Shown here piece after piece: positions 10,301-18,858 of a stretch of 64,000 bases of DNA; position 1 is the stretch's first letter, and each line of letters begins with the position of its first letter. The translations under genes were made by a program, and so were the position numbers. The stretch comes from JBBQNR01 sp963774075 (GTDB taxonomy: Bacteria > Actinomycetota > Thermoleophilia > Solirubrobacterales > JBBDJG01): assembly GCA_963774075.1 (NCBI GenBank), contig CAVZDP010000003.1:558001-622000 (forward strand). The letters run 5' to 3'. The notes beneath the pieces are model-generated. The model ran no database searches and was not told where the DNA came from. It saw only the letters and a list, made by a program, of their open reading frames with translations.

Positions 10301-13295
10301 CGGAGGTGCTGATGCCGAAGTCGGTGTCGTTGGCGTCTGGGTAGTTGGCCGAGCCCATCTGCTTGTCCCAGATGATCACTCCGCGCTGGTCGACGTTCGT
10401 GAACGTGCAGCTGACCGTCTCTCCCGGGTCCAGATGGAAGACCGCACGGCGAGCGAACGGGTCGGAGGTGGTCGGGGTCGGCGACGCCCCGTCCGTGCAG
10501 TCGATGTCCTCGAGCTTGAAGGCAGGGCCGGGATCGGACTCGGTCACGATGTACGTCCCATTGACCAGCCGCTCGCAGGTCTGGTTCTCGCCCGCAAGCA
10601 GGTCGCTCTGCCAGCGCCAGTCGTTGAACTCGGAGTCGAAGTACGAATACTCGCCACAGGGGAGGCCGGCGAACCAGAAAGACTGGTCACCGGTGTCGCC
10701 TGGCAAGATCTCCTTCTGGACGACCAGTGTCGCTCGCTTCGTGTTCTCGAACTCGCACGTGACGGTCTCTCCCGGGTCAACGCGGTACCTCGCCGTGTTG
10801 AGGCTGAATGGGAAGACCTGACCGCTCGGCTGCGGGGACGCGCCGTCGTCACATGTCAAGTCCGTGAGATCCCACCAGCCGTCCGCGGGAAGCGTCTCCT
10901 CCACCGAATAGGCGCCTCCGGGGAGAGAACCGCCGCCCGGGCGCACCCGGTCGAACGTCCTGCTGTTCGCCAGCGTGCCGTCGGCGTCGTCGTCCAGCTG
11001 GAAGCCGACAGGAACGAGCCCGCCGCCGGCCGTGAAGTCGAAGTCCTGCGCTTCCTCGTGGATCGACACAACGCGCTTGTCGACGACGACCGAGCCGCGC
11101 TTCGTGTTCTGGAAGACGCACGTAACCGTCTCGCCTGGATCGACGTCGTACGTCGCGGTGAGCATGCCGACGTCGCCGCTGCTCGGCTGTCCCGACCCTC
11201 CGTCGTCGCAACTGACGTCGGTCAAGTCCCACCAGCCGTCGCCGGGAAGCGTCTCCTCGACGGAGTACCTACCCCCAGACAGTGTCCCGGCGTCCGGGCG
11301 GATGCGGTCGAAGATCCGGACGTTGTCGCGAGTGGCGTCAATGTCGTCGTCGAGCGTGAAGTTGCCGGGTGTCAGACCGCCATCCGTCGCGAAGTCGAAG
11401 TCCTGCGCCTCTTCGTGGATCGAGACGACCTCCTTCTCGACGACGATCGTGCCGCGCTTGATGTTCGTGAAGGTGCACGTGATGGTCTGGCCTTCTTGGA
11501 CGTCAATTTCCGACGCGGCACTGCCATCGCTGCAGGTTGGATCGGCGACCTGCTGATCCCACCAGCCGTCGCCCGGCAGCGTCTCGCTCACCGAGTACCT
11601 GCCGCCTGGAAGGCTGCCGTTCCCAGGATTGACGTCGATGAACGTGCGGCTGCTTGGCAGAGCCGAGCCCCCGTCCGTGTCGAGCTGGAAGCTTCCGGGG
11701 TTGAGACCTCCGCCCGTGGTGAAGTCGAAGTCCTGCTCGTCGGATGCCGGCAGGGTCGCCTTCTGGACCACCACCCGGCCGCCACACGTGACCGGATCCT
11801 GGCCCTGGCTGGCGAGGTGCTTCGGGCTTTCGTTGTAGTGGGCTGTAACCCCGCAGGGAAGAGACGTGGGGCTGTACGTGACGGTGCACGTGCTGGACAC
11901 ACCGCTCGGCTGCAGGTTGCAGCTCGAGAAGGTTCCGCCGCCGAACGCTTGCAGCGTGACGCTCCCCGTTGGAGCGCTCCCACTGCCGGCGTCACTCGGG
12001 ACGACCACCGGCTCCGTGTCGGTAACGGTGATGTCGCAGTTGCCGCTGCTACCAAGGGATGGCGTGCCGTGGCATACGACGCTCGTGCTCGTCTGCCGTT
12101 TCCTCCACGTCGTCGAAAGCTGGCTCCCTGCTTCGTTCTTGAGAGCTGCCGACTGACCACCTTCGTCCCACTGGCCGTTGGGATCGTCGCCGCCGGGGAC
12201 ACCGTCCCGCCCGTTGATGGAACGGCTATCCGCGAAGACGTCGATGCTGTCGACCCCCGCGACTGTTCCTTTGTAACAGCGGTCTGCAACCCCGCTTCCG
12301 TTCGTGTTCGGAGTCGGACCCACGGCCCGCGGGTTGACCCCGTTGACATTCATTTGAACCGGCTCGACCGGCGCGGGATTGCCGCCCCAGCCGCCAAAGT
12401 TTTCTCTGAACAACTGAGCGCCGACGCAGACCCACGTGTCAACGGGGTTCGCGTCCAGAAGATTGGGCGGGTTCGGGGTGACGTAACGGTCTCCGGGAAC
12501 GGGGAAGAGGTCGACGCGGCCGATGCCGGCGGTTATTACCCTGATCTCGTCATGGACGTTGAACCACTGCGCGTCCATGCAGAGCCTGTTGGAACCCACG
12601 TTGTCGATCAGGATGGCGTCTGTGTTCGAGCCCGGTGAATCGGGAGGCTCGAGTCCGCGGTTGTTCTCACCATGTGGGTAGAAGTCGAAGTGGTACCCGT
12701 CAGGCCACATTGGGTTGGCGCCGGTTTCCGAAGCGTCGAGGCGCCCAGTAGTCGTCGCAACACCGAAGATGTCCGCATCGAACTGAACGCAACCCTGGGC
12801 CTGCCTGCCCAAAGTGTGGGGCCCAGCATCCACGTTGGTTGCGGGATGGAAGTGGAGGAACTGACTGTCGACCCGCTTCCCGGCATCGATACAGCCGGTT
12901 GGTGGCTGTGCCGGCGTGTAGGGGATCGGCCCGTACTGACCGCTCCCATCGAAGCGATTGGTTGGATCGGTATCAGTCTGAAGACACGTTGCGTTCAGGA
13001 CCCGATATTGCTGTTTTTCGTTCCAGGCACGAATCCACAAGTGCCCGTTGTCGCCGTTTGGGTCCCCCCCTTGACCGGTACCGGGCGGTCCGGGCCCAAA
13101 GGTCCACGGAGTCGTCTGAGAACACCCGTTTGGGACGCAGTTGACCTCGCCCGACTCGACGCTCGCGAGCTTTGCGCTCGCGCTGGGAGCAACCATCGCC
13201 ATTCCCACGCCGACGGCGAGCAAGGCGGGCGCCAGCATTGAGCGCATCCGCCTGCGATACGGTCGTCTTCCGGTACGTGCGACCAGGCGCCTCAC
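7380..13295 (-). CDS. Giant secreted repeat protein with ~11 prealbumin-like (SpaA/DUF11-type) domains
   Basis: A 1971-residue protein. The GTG start at 13295 is preceded by GGGAGG at 6 bases. Twin Arg-rich residues precede a signal peptide ending near PSASA. Residues ~45-400 form a unique secreted domain and ~400-500 an Ig-like segment. Residues ~505-1750 hold about eleven units, each starting RGxIVVxK, carrying a YxVxET-type core with CDDG, and ending ETVTCTFTN. Such beta-sandwich units form stalks in Gram-positive adhesins and pilins. A unique ~215-residue C-terminal domain follows. There is no LPxTG sorting signal or C-terminal membrane anchor, so attachment is unexplained. Units 5-8 are long, Cys-bearing and mutually similar. 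Confidence 0.85.
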   Translation of the reverse strand: MRRLVARTGRRPYRRRMRSMLAPALLAVGVGMAMVAPSASAKLASVESGEVNCVPNGCSQTTPWTFGPGPPGTGQGGDPNGDNGHLWIRAWNEKQQYRVLNATCLQTDTDPTNRFDGSGQYGPIPYTPAQPPTGCIDAGKRVDSQFLHFHPATNVDAGPHTLGRQAQGCVQFDADIFGVATTTGRLDASETGANPMWPDGYHFDFYPHGENNRGLEPPDSPGSNTDAILIDNVGSNRLCMDAQWFNVHDEIRVITAGIGRVDLFPVPGDRYVTPNPPNLLDANPVDTWVCVGAQLFRENFGGWGGNPAPVEPVQMNVNGVNPRAVGPTPNTNGSGVADRCYKGTVAGVDSIDVFADSRSINGRDGVPGGDDPNGQWDEGGQSAALKNEAGSQLSTTWRKRQTSTSVVCHGTPSLGSSGNCDITVTDTEPVVVPSDAGSGSAPTGSVTLQAFGGGTFSSCNLQPSGVSSTCTVTYSPTSLPCGVTAHYNESPKHLASQGQDPVTCGGRVVVQKATLPASDEQDFDFTTGGGLNPGSFQLDTDGGSALPSSRTFIDVNPGNGSLPGGRYSVSETLPGDGWWDQQVADPTCSDGSAASEIDVQEGQTITCTFTNIKRGTIVVEKEVVSIHEEAQDFDFATDGGLTPGNFTLDDDIDATRDNVRIFDRIRPDAGTLSGGRYSVEETLPGDGWWDLTDVSCDDGGSGQPSSGDVGMLTATYDVDPGETVTCVFQNTKRGSVVVDKRVVSIHEEAQDFDFTAGGGLVPVGFQLDDDADGTLANSRTFDRVRPGGGSLPGGAYSVEETLPADGWWDLTDLTCDDGASPQPSGQVFPFSLNTARYRVDPGETVTCEFENTKRATLVVQKEILPGDTGDQSFWFAGLPCGEYSYFDSEFNDWRWQSDLLAGENQTCERLVNGTYIVTESDPGPAFKLEDIDCTDGASPTPTTSDPFARRAVFHLDPGETVSCTFTNVDQRGVIIWDKQMGSANYPDANDTDFGISTSGFWCNSSRYGSFFSSTAMRHDDSVTCPLLLPGGNYTVTEADHLPNFKVSDITCDDGNSATPSVTDLQDRSITFNLDPRETIHCTFTNDDERGRILWDKRMGSANYPDANNTDFGFSTSGFWCNGSRYGSFFSSTAMRHDDEVNCEQLAPNNSYTVTEADHLPNFKVSGITCDDGNSATPSVTDLQGRSITFNLDPDETIDCRFTNDDERGRILWDKRMGSANYPDANNTDFGFSTSGFWCNGSRYGSFFSSTAMRHDDEVNCEQLAPNNSYTVTEADHLPNFKVSGITCDDGNSATPSVTDLQGRSITFNLDPDETIDCRFTNDDERGRVVWDKQVQSTNADAFNMDFAFTTSGFSCVNTRYGGLFNATWMRDDDEVNCEQLSPGGNYTVTEGDHSPNFRLSDIDCDDTNSVGDVDERTLTFNLQADETITCSFTNVDERARIIVRKVAHPQSPQVFDFTAGGGLSPTNFQLDDDGDDDNGLSSRQEFTVLEPRSDYSVAETVPAGWDLTNATCDDGSAPSDITLSAGETVTCTFENRKRGKIVVVKDARPEEGQDFSFTAGGGLSPTNFSLDDDGDNGNELSNTIEFDEIAPGGGYSIAETDMPGADGWWDLSSAACDDGSPVTNVSVSPGETITCTFVNEKRGTIVIEKEAFPDEETNFNYTTTTPAGGTSLPSPFQLDDDPTDGGLPKSRTFARMLPVNNYRVAETPNVDFAIGVVCDDDQSATPSTGNSPANTAIVNVDPGETVKCTFVNTGVYPRPGGGTPWTTSLVPAFRRCVAPNSNHVGPLNAPSCTPAELESSQLTTSAIGSGRGQVRLDVESTIPVPPSTPGNDLDVRVSVDVTDVRRRSDGADYTGSVMLAARLRVTDRRNSPLNEGSGTEADTVELTIPVNCSATPSTTVGARCLLPGTTRINALIPGFALEQHRAIIAIQELAIMDAGPDGTLTPPQGSCPPSCGSGDEQPYLVPGVFTP
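9315..10022. repeat. Near-perfect 354-bp tandem duplication inside the surface-protein gene
   Basis: Two adjacent 354-bp units encode the same 118-residue domain. The sequence ATGCGGCCCCGCTCG recurs at 9667 and 10021, exactly 354 bases apart. I saw only two differences between the copies (in the segments around 9427/9781 and 9489/9843), both silent. Neighbouring units on either side are related but clearly diverged. The pattern indicates a recent in-frame duplication or gene conversion and a site liable to length variation by recombination. Confidence 0.9.
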
Positions 13296-13463
13296 AGGCA
13301 CCCTCCCTTTAACTGCGAATCCGGCCAGACCCGATCAAGCCGATCAGGCCCGCACAGGGGCGATCCTAATGGGTCCGCCGGGGCCCTGTCTGTCCACCAA
13401 TCGGATGAATCCCATGTCCTACAAACGATGTAATCCTTTTGGCGCTTGACGCCTCGGAACCCG
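13296..13463. other. Divergent intergenic region (surface protein / thiL)
   Basis: This 168-base gap separates the divergent surface-protein and thiL genes. It holds the GGGAGG ribosome site of the surface-protein gene at about 13302-13307. I see no convincing -35/-10 pair for either gene, no riboswitch signature (in particular no TPP motif ahead of thiL) and no ORF with a ribosome site. Confidence 0.5.
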
Positions 13464-14475
13464 TTGAAGGAATTCGACCTCATCGCCCGGATCGCCGAGG
13501 CGCTCCCGGTGCGCGGCTCCCGCGTCGTGCGCTCGATCGGCGACGACTGCGCGGTCGTGCGCGGCGACGGGGACGATCGCCGTCTCGACGGACGCGTTCG
13601 TCGAGGGGGTCCACTTCCGCCTGGCGACGACCTCGCTCCCCGACCTCGGTCACAAGTGCCTCGCGGCCTCGCTCTCCGACCTGGCGGCGATGGGCGCCGA
13701 GGCCGGAGAGGCGTACCTCACTCTCGGCCTTCCGCCCAACGTCGGCGAGCGCGAGGCGCTCGAGCTCGTGAACGGGGCCGACCGGCTGGCGGCCACGTTC
13801 GGCGTCACGATCTGCGGCGGCGACCTGACCGCCAGCAACGAGCTCTTCGTCGCGGTGACGGCCGTCGGCCACGCGTCCGATCCCGGCTCGCTGATCGGAC
13901 GGGACGGGGCGGATCCCGGTCAGGTGATCGGCGTCACCGGAAGGCTCGGCGGGGCGGGCGCGGGGCTGATCCTCCTCGAGCAAAAGGAGCACGGGCTACC
14001 GGTCGAGCTCGGCGAAGCGCTGATCGAGCGCCACCGGCGGCCGCTGCCGCTGCTCGAGGCGGGGCGCGCGCTCGCAGCGGCGGGGGTCAGCGCGATGCTC
14101 GACGTCAGCGACGGCCTCGCCTCCGACTGCCAGCGCCTGGCCGAGGCGAGCAAAGTAGAGGTCGAGATCGAGCTAGATCGCATTCCGCTGGACGACGGGG
14201 TCGCTGAAGTGGCCCGCATCGCCGGGGTCGCACCCGCTGAGCTGGCGGCGACTGCCGGAGAGGATTACGAGCTGCTGTTCGCCGCGCCCGCATCCGCCGG
14301 GGACGCGATCGAGTCCGCCGGGGAGGCTGCCGGCTCCCCGGTCACGTGGGTGGGGGTCTCCCGCGAAGGGGCCGGCGTCAAAGTGCTTGACGAGGGTTCG
14401 GTCCGCCCGCTGCAGGGCTGGGACCACTTCGCCAGGCGCTCGTACGCGAGCCGGCGTCGTCCAGAGCCAGCTTGA
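13464..14475 (+). CDS. thiL: Thiamine-monophosphate kinase, apparent +1 frameshift near the N-terminus
   Basis: Makes thiamine diphosphate from thiamine monophosphate and ATP. The N-terminal part (KEFDLIARIAEAL then SIGDDCAVVRG) is in one frame. The next motif STDAFVEGVHF and everything after (GGDLTASNELF, DVSDGLASDC, GEDYELLF) is in the +1 frame. Removing one G from the GGGG run at 13569-13572 would join them as GDGTIAVSTDAF, so this is a single-base indel: sequencing error, true null allele or frameshifting. The second part starts at or before 13690 and covers most of the enzyme. Start TTG 13464 is a guess; TTG 13446 is also in frame. Confidence 0.8.
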
Positions 14476-14563
14476 CGATTATCGCCGCTGCAATCTGGCG
14501 CGGATCGACGCAGTAACCCTCTCGCGCGACCTTCTTCTTGAGCACGTTCTGCTTGGCGTCCAT
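14378..14563 (-). CDS. Small FlgM-like (anti-sigma-28-type) protein, tentative
   Basis: A 61-residue ORF starting MDAKQNVLKKKVAREGYCVD and continuing PRQIAAAIIVKLALDDAG. The pattern of basic helix, YxVDPxxIAxAI and short helix resembles the C-terminal sigma-binding region of FlgM-type anti-sigma factors, several of which are found in non-flagellar actinobacteria. ATG 14561-14563 has GGAG at 9 bases; an earlier ATG at 14567-14569 is too close to it. The last ~98 bases overlap the 3' end of thiL on the other strand, so the true C-terminus may be shadow-like. Function is inference only. Confidence 0.4.
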   Translation of the reverse strand: MDAKQNVLKKKVAREGYCVDPRQIAAAIIVKLALDDAGSRTSAWRSGPSPAAGGPNPRQAL

Positions 14564-14729
14564 GTCCATTCGCTCCGAGTGGAAGAGCTGCCCCGCTTCC
14601 CTGCGAGGTCCAGGAACTCTTCCCTTCTGGGCTTGATTATCGGCGCCTAACACGCGAAGGCACATAGAACTGGCGTCCGCGCAGCCCGCCTCCGGCACTA
14701 GAACTTGCGTTTACCGGGGTTTTTCGTTG

Positions 14730-16499
14730 CTACCTTCGGAGGGCTGATTCCGTGCCGCCCAGCGAGCCCGGCCCGGCATACGAAGACGGCCCGCGCACGG
14801 TGATGCGGTCCGCCGACTCGCGAGGTGGGCGCGCGAGCGCCACTACCACGGTCGCCACGAGAGTGCCGGCGATGAGCGACCCGAGCACCGCGTCCCAGCT
14901 CGACTCGCTGCCGGTCAGCACGAGCAGCAGGTGGCGGACGAGGTTGAAGCCCAGGTCGAGTCGTGCTCCGTAATACGTCAGCACGATCGCCGGCAGCAGC
15001 AGCGCCGCCCCCACGGCCATCGTCAGGAGCAATCGCCGGTGCGGCCCTTCGGGCAGCGCAGTCAGCAGGCACAGGTGCAGGGCGGGGACGAGGAGCAGGG
15101 CCGCGAACGGGTTACCGGCCCAGAGCAGGAGCATCTCGCCCGCCAGCAGCAGCGCGGTCGCGACTGCGGCCTCCGGCACCTCGGGCCGGCGAGGGGCGAC
15201 TGCGCGGCCGCTCACGAGCGGCCTCAGGGCAACCCAGGAGAGGACGAGCAGCAGCGCCAGCGCCGCCACCGCCGGAGCGGACTCGGCGAACGAGGGCCGC
15301 GTCGCGGGCGCAAGCGCCTCGGCGGCGTTCGCCGGCAGCCAGTCGAGGAGCTGGAAGATGCGCACTGCCACGACGACGACGAGGAAGGGAACGATCATGC
15401 CGGCGGCCCACCTCATCCAATGCTCGACCGGCCGTCCGCGCCTGCGTGCGCGGGCGAACGCGTCCACGCCCGTGACGAGCGCCGGCAGCACGAGAGCGAG
15501 CACGAGCAGGGCCACGGCCCATTCGGGCAGGACCTGCCTGCCAAGCGCCAGGTAACCGGGGGGAGACGGCTCGACGCTCGCGGTCGCGTCGAGCGCGAGC
15601 AGCGTGCCGAGTGCCGCCTTTCCGAAGTTCCCGGTCCGCAGGCGCGAGATCGAGTCGAGGCTCGCCTCTCCGGGGGGTCGCGGCACCTCGCCGCGCGAGG
15701 TGAGGGTGACGGCGTCCAGGCCGGCGCGCACCAGAGGGCCCTGCTCGTGAAGCGTCAGCGGCCAAGCCTGGTGCACGAACTGCCCGAGTGCCGATTCCGA
15801 TCCCGCCTCGACGGCGGCCTCGCGCTCGAGCGCTGCCTCGGCGGTTCGGAGCACTTGCAGAGAGCCCCTTCCACTGCCCGTCGACCACGGGATCAGATAC
15901 GGCTTCTTCGGCCGCGCGGCGGCGGGGTCGTCGATCACGAGCGCCCCGTCCACCTTCGCCGCGTCGCCGTACTCGTCGGCGAACCGTCGCGCACCGGCGA
16001 GCCCGGCCTCTCCGCCGTCCGTCGACACGAACACGAGCGTGCGATCGTGGCGCGCCGCGGCCGTCGCGCGCGCCAGCTCGAGCAGCACCGCCGTGGACGA
16101 GGCGCTGGATGCGCCGGGCGGCTCGGCGGCATCCCGGTGAGCGAGCACGACGAGCTGGCGGTCGGACTGGCCGCTCAGGACCCCGAGGACGTTCGTCATG
16201 GTCACGCTGTCGCCGTTCGACTCGGCCGAGAACTCGTCGCGCGTCGTCTCGAAGCCCAGGCTCTGGAGGCGGCCCTCGACGACGCCCGCCAGAGCCTCCG
16301 CCCCGGCGCTTCCGGCGCGCCGCTGGGCATGGGACTCCACGATCTCCCGCGTGGTGGTGAAGGCCGCGCGGCCGTCGAAGGCGTCGGGAGCGAGCGTCGA
16401 GGTCAGCGGGCGTGGGCGTTCCTGCAGGGAGAACATCACGACCACGAGCGCCAGCAGTGGAAGGACGAACGTGGCCCTGTAGATGCGGATGTCGACCAA
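14730..16499 (-). CDS. M28 peptidase-like membrane protein, probably catalytically degenerate
   Basis: A 589-residue protein: one N-terminal membrane anchor, an extracytoplasmic M28-like domain (~40-330), then about seven membrane segments. The TTG start has a perfect AGGAGG site 5 bases upstream. The M28 metal site normally reads HxD...GAxDNxSG...EExGLxGS. Here it reads AHRDAAEPPGASSASST and TDGGEAGLAGA, so the bridging Asp is replaced by Ser and the first Glu (catalytic base) by Gly, while the HxD and second Glu remain. This looks like an M28 fold kept for a non-hydrolytic or altered role. It is divergent from the two-component system. Confidence 0.7.
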   Translation of the reverse strand: MVDIRIYRATFVLPLLALVVVMFSLQERPRPLTSTLAPDAFDGRAAFTTTREIVESHAQRRAGSAGAEALAGVVEGRLQSLGFETTRDEFSAESNGDSVTMTNVLGVLSGQSDRQLVVLAHRDAAEPPGASSASSTAVLLELARATAAARHDRTLVFVSTDGGEAGLAGARRFADEYGDAAKVDGALVIDDPAAARPKKPYLIPWSTGSGRGSLQVLRTAEAALEREAAVEAGSESALGQFVHQAWPLTLHEQGPLVRAGLDAVTLTSRGEVPRPPGEASLDSISRLRTGNFGKAALGTLLALDATASVEPSPPGYLALGRQVLPEWAVALLVLALVLPALVTGVDAFARARRRGRPVEHWMRWAAGMIVPFLVVVVAVRIFQLLDWLPANAAEALAPATRPSFAESAPAVAALALLLVLSWVALRPLVSGRAVAPRRPEVPEAAVATALLLAGEMLLLWAGNPFAALLLVPALHLCLLTALPEGPHRRLLLTMAVGAALLLPAIVLTYYGARLDLGFNLVRHLLLVLTGSESSWDAVLGSLIAGTLVATVVVALARPPRESADRITVRGPSSYAGPGSLGGTESALRR

Positions 16500-16627
16500 G
16501 ATTGCCTCCTGCTGGCGGTCGCGCAGCCGCTCGCCGCAATCCCGCTCTCCGCCTCTACCGTACAGAACGCAGCGGAATCGGGGCGAAGGCGATCGGGGCG
16601 CTCTTAGAATTGCTGTCAGGGAACGAC

Positions 16628-17335
16628 TTGACGAACGCCGGAAAGACAACCCGCATCCTGCTCGTCGACGACGAGCAACCGGTTCAGAAGCTGCTCGCCT
16701 ACCCGCTGGAGAAGGAGGGCTACGAGGTCGTGCAGGCGCTAGATGGCCAGGAGGCGCTGGCCCACTTCGAGAATGAGCAGTTCGACCTCGTTGTGCTCGA
16801 CATCATGCTTCCCCGGATGGACGGGCTCGAGGTCTGCAGGCGCATGCGCGCGAAGAGCTCGGTGCCCATCATCATGCTGACGGCCAAGGCCGAGGAGATC
16901 GACAAGGTGATCGGTCTCGAGCTCGGCGCCGACGACTACATAACCAAGCCCTTCTCGATGCGGGAGTTCCGCAGCAGGGTGCGAGCGGCGCTGCGGCGCG
17001 CTGAGATGATGCCGCCGCCGGATACGGACGAGGCGCCGCTCGAGCGCGACGACCTACGCATCGCCCTCGCCAAGCGAACCACCGAGATCCGGGGCGAGCT
17101 CGTCGAGCTGACCTTCGTCGAGTTCGAGATCCTGGCGGCCCTGGCGCGCCACCCGGGACGCGTCTTCTCGCGCGAGCTACTGCTCGACCGCGTCTGGGGC
17201 GACTCCGCCTACCGCGACCCGCGCACCATCGACGTCCACATCCGGCACTTGCGCGAGAAGATCGAGCAGGACCCGAGGAATCCGGAGTACCTGCTCACCG
17301 TGCGGGGAGTCGGCTACCGGTTCAGAGACGAATGA
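16628..17335 (+). CDS. OmpR/PhoB-family response regulator
   Basis: A 235-residue regulator. The receiver domain has DDE near residue 15, the phospho-acceptor Asp in VVLDIMLP (about 58), LTA and the KPF lysine. A winged-helix DNA-binding domain ends with the typical TVRGVGYRF. Start is TTG 16628, with AGGGA upstream; a TAGAAT -10-like hexamer lies at 16605-16610. Its ATGA overlap with the kinase gene shows translational coupling. With the HtrA gene behind, the set resembles an envelope-stress two-component operon. Confidence 0.93.
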   Translation: MTNAGKTTRILLVDDEQPVQKLLAYPLEKEGYEVVQALDGQEALAHFENEQFDLVVLDIMLPRMDGLEVCRRMRAKSSVPIIMLTAKAEEIDKVIGLELGADDYITKPFSMREFRSRVRAALRRAEMMPPPDTDEAPLERDDLRIALAKRTTEIRGELVELTFVEFEILAALARHPGRVFSRELLLDRVWGDSAYRDPRTIDVHIRHLREKIEQDPRNPEYLLTVRGVGYRFRDE

Positions 17336-18858
17336 CCCAGCGCGTCTTTCCCCCGACTTCGATCACGTACCGGCTCGCGCTGCTCTTCTTCGCGATCACG
17401 GCCGGCGCGATCCTCGTCATCTACTTCTACGTCGTGCCCCAGCTCGAGTCCAGCCTCACGTCGGAGAAGCTGGATGGCCTGAAGCGGGACACCGGGTCCT
17501 ACTCGGCGCCACTCCAGCGCGCGATCGGCCGCGACGTCTCCGCCGGTGAGCTCGACCGCCTCACACGAGGCATCGCGGAGCAGGCTGATGCCGGGGTGAC
17601 CCTCTTCGGAATCCCGCGCAACGAGCTCGACTCGACCCGCGGCGAGCGGCCGCAGCCCTACGTCATCTCCGACTCTCGCGAGGCCACCAACCGGCTGGAG
17701 CCGTCCTCCAGGATCGTGCTCGAGGCAGCAGCCGACGGCACCCTTCGAACCGCGACCCGCTCGGAGGGCGGCCGGCCGCTGGCGCAGGTGGCGAAGCCGC
17801 TCATCTATCGCGGCTCCCCGGACTGGGTGGTGGTTTTCTCGGAGCCCCTCAACGACGTCTCCGACAACGTCAACCTGATCGAACGGCAGATCCTGATCGC
17901 CGGCGGGATCGGGCTGATCGCAGCCCTCATCAGCGGCTACTGGGCCTCGACGGCTCTGACGCGCCGCGTCAAGAGGCTCGAGCGAGCGGCCGGACAGGTC
18001 GCGGCGGGGAACTTCTCCGAGCCTCCGATCCCGGTCGACTCCGACGACGAGCTCGGCCAGCTCGCGCGCGCCTTCAACGAGATGCAGCGCAGGCTCGCCG
18101 GGCTCGACCGGGCCCGCAAGGAGTTCATCGCCAACGCGTCGCACGAGCTCCGCACGCCGATCTTCTCGCTCGGCGGCTTCGTCGAGCTCTTACTGGACGA
18201 GGAGATAGACGAGCAAACGCGCGCGGAGTTCCTGACCACCATGCGCGAGCAGGTGGACCGGCTCCAGAAGCTCGCGACCGACTTGCTCGACCTCTCCCGC
18301 CTGGACGCCGGTTCGCTCGACATCGAGCTCGAGCCCGTGCCGCTCGTCGCCCTCTCGAACCAGGTAGCGCAAGAGTTCGCGGCCGCGGCGGCGATGCGAG
18401 GCTCTCAGGTCGAGGTGCGAAGCGCCGAGGACGGATCGGAGGTCGAGGCCAGCTGCGACCCGACGCGAACGGCCCAGATCCTCAGGGCGCTGCTCGACAA
18501 TGCCCTCACCCACACCAACCAGGGCACCTCGATCGTCGTGGAGGCCGGCGTGCGTGGCTCGCCGCGCGACGGCCCCGCGCTGGCGACCCTCAGGGTCACC
18601 GACAACGGTCCGGGCATCGGCGCGGATGAGCTGCCGAGGCTCTTCGAGCGCTTCCACACCGGCGGCCGCGGTCAGGGCTCTGGCCTCGGGCTCGCCATCG
18701 CGCGCGAGCTGGCCGAGCGCATGCAGGGCAAGCTCGAGGTGACCTCCCACCCCGGGGGGACGACCTTCGAGCTGACGCTCCCGCTCGTGGGCACGGTCGC
18801 GGTTCGCGAGCTTCGCCTCGAGACGGCCGACAGGGCCCGCTCGGAGACGCCGGCGTGA
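17332..18858 (+). CDS. Sensor histidine kinase (HAMP, HisKA, HATPase_c)
   Basis: A 508-residue membrane kinase. An N-terminal membrane segment (LALLFFAITAGAILVIYFYV) is followed by an extracytoplasmic sensor of ~150 residues, a second membrane segment (~185-205), HAMP, and the H-box ASHELRTP (phospho-His about 269). The N box is LLDNALTHTNQG, G1 is DNGPGIG, the F box is FERFHTG and G2 is GSGLGLAI. It would autophosphorylate and pass phosphate to the adjacent response regulator. The ligand is unknown. It overlaps both neighbours by 4 bases, so three genes are translated as one unit. Confidence 0.93.
   Translation: MTQRVFPPTSITYRLALLFFAITAGAILVIYFYVVPQLESSLTSEKLDGLKRDTGSYSAPLQRAIGRDVSAGELDRLTRGIAEQADAGVTLFGIPRNELDSTRGERPQPYVISDSREATNRLEPSSRIVLEAAADGTLRTATRSEGGRPLAQVAKPLIYRGSPDWVVVFSEPLNDVSDNVNLIERQILIAGGIGLIAALISGYWASTALTRRVKRLERAAGQVAAGNFSEPPIPVDSDDELGQLARAFNEMQRRLAGLDRARKEFIANASHELRTPIFSLGGFVELLLDEEIDEQTRAEFLTTMREQVDRLQKLATDLLDLSRLDAGSLDIELEPVPLVALSNQVAQEFAAAAAMRGSQVEVRSAEDGSEVEASCDPTRTAQILRALLDNALTHTNQGTSIVVEAGVRGSPRDGPALATLRVTDNGPGIGADELPRLFERFHTGGRGQGSGLGLAIARELAERMQGKLEVTSHPGGTTFELTLPLVGTVAVRELRLETADRARSETPA

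Noticed and set aside
10242..12638. A 798-codon open frame on the plus strand opposite the surface-protein gene
   Set aside because: It is a shadow in high-G+C coding DNA: no signal, domain or ribosome site, while the minus-strand frame has a signal peptide and repeated domains.
13296..13463. TPP riboswitch ahead of thiL
   Set aside because: None of the conserved TPP aptamer sequence blocks is present in either orientation.
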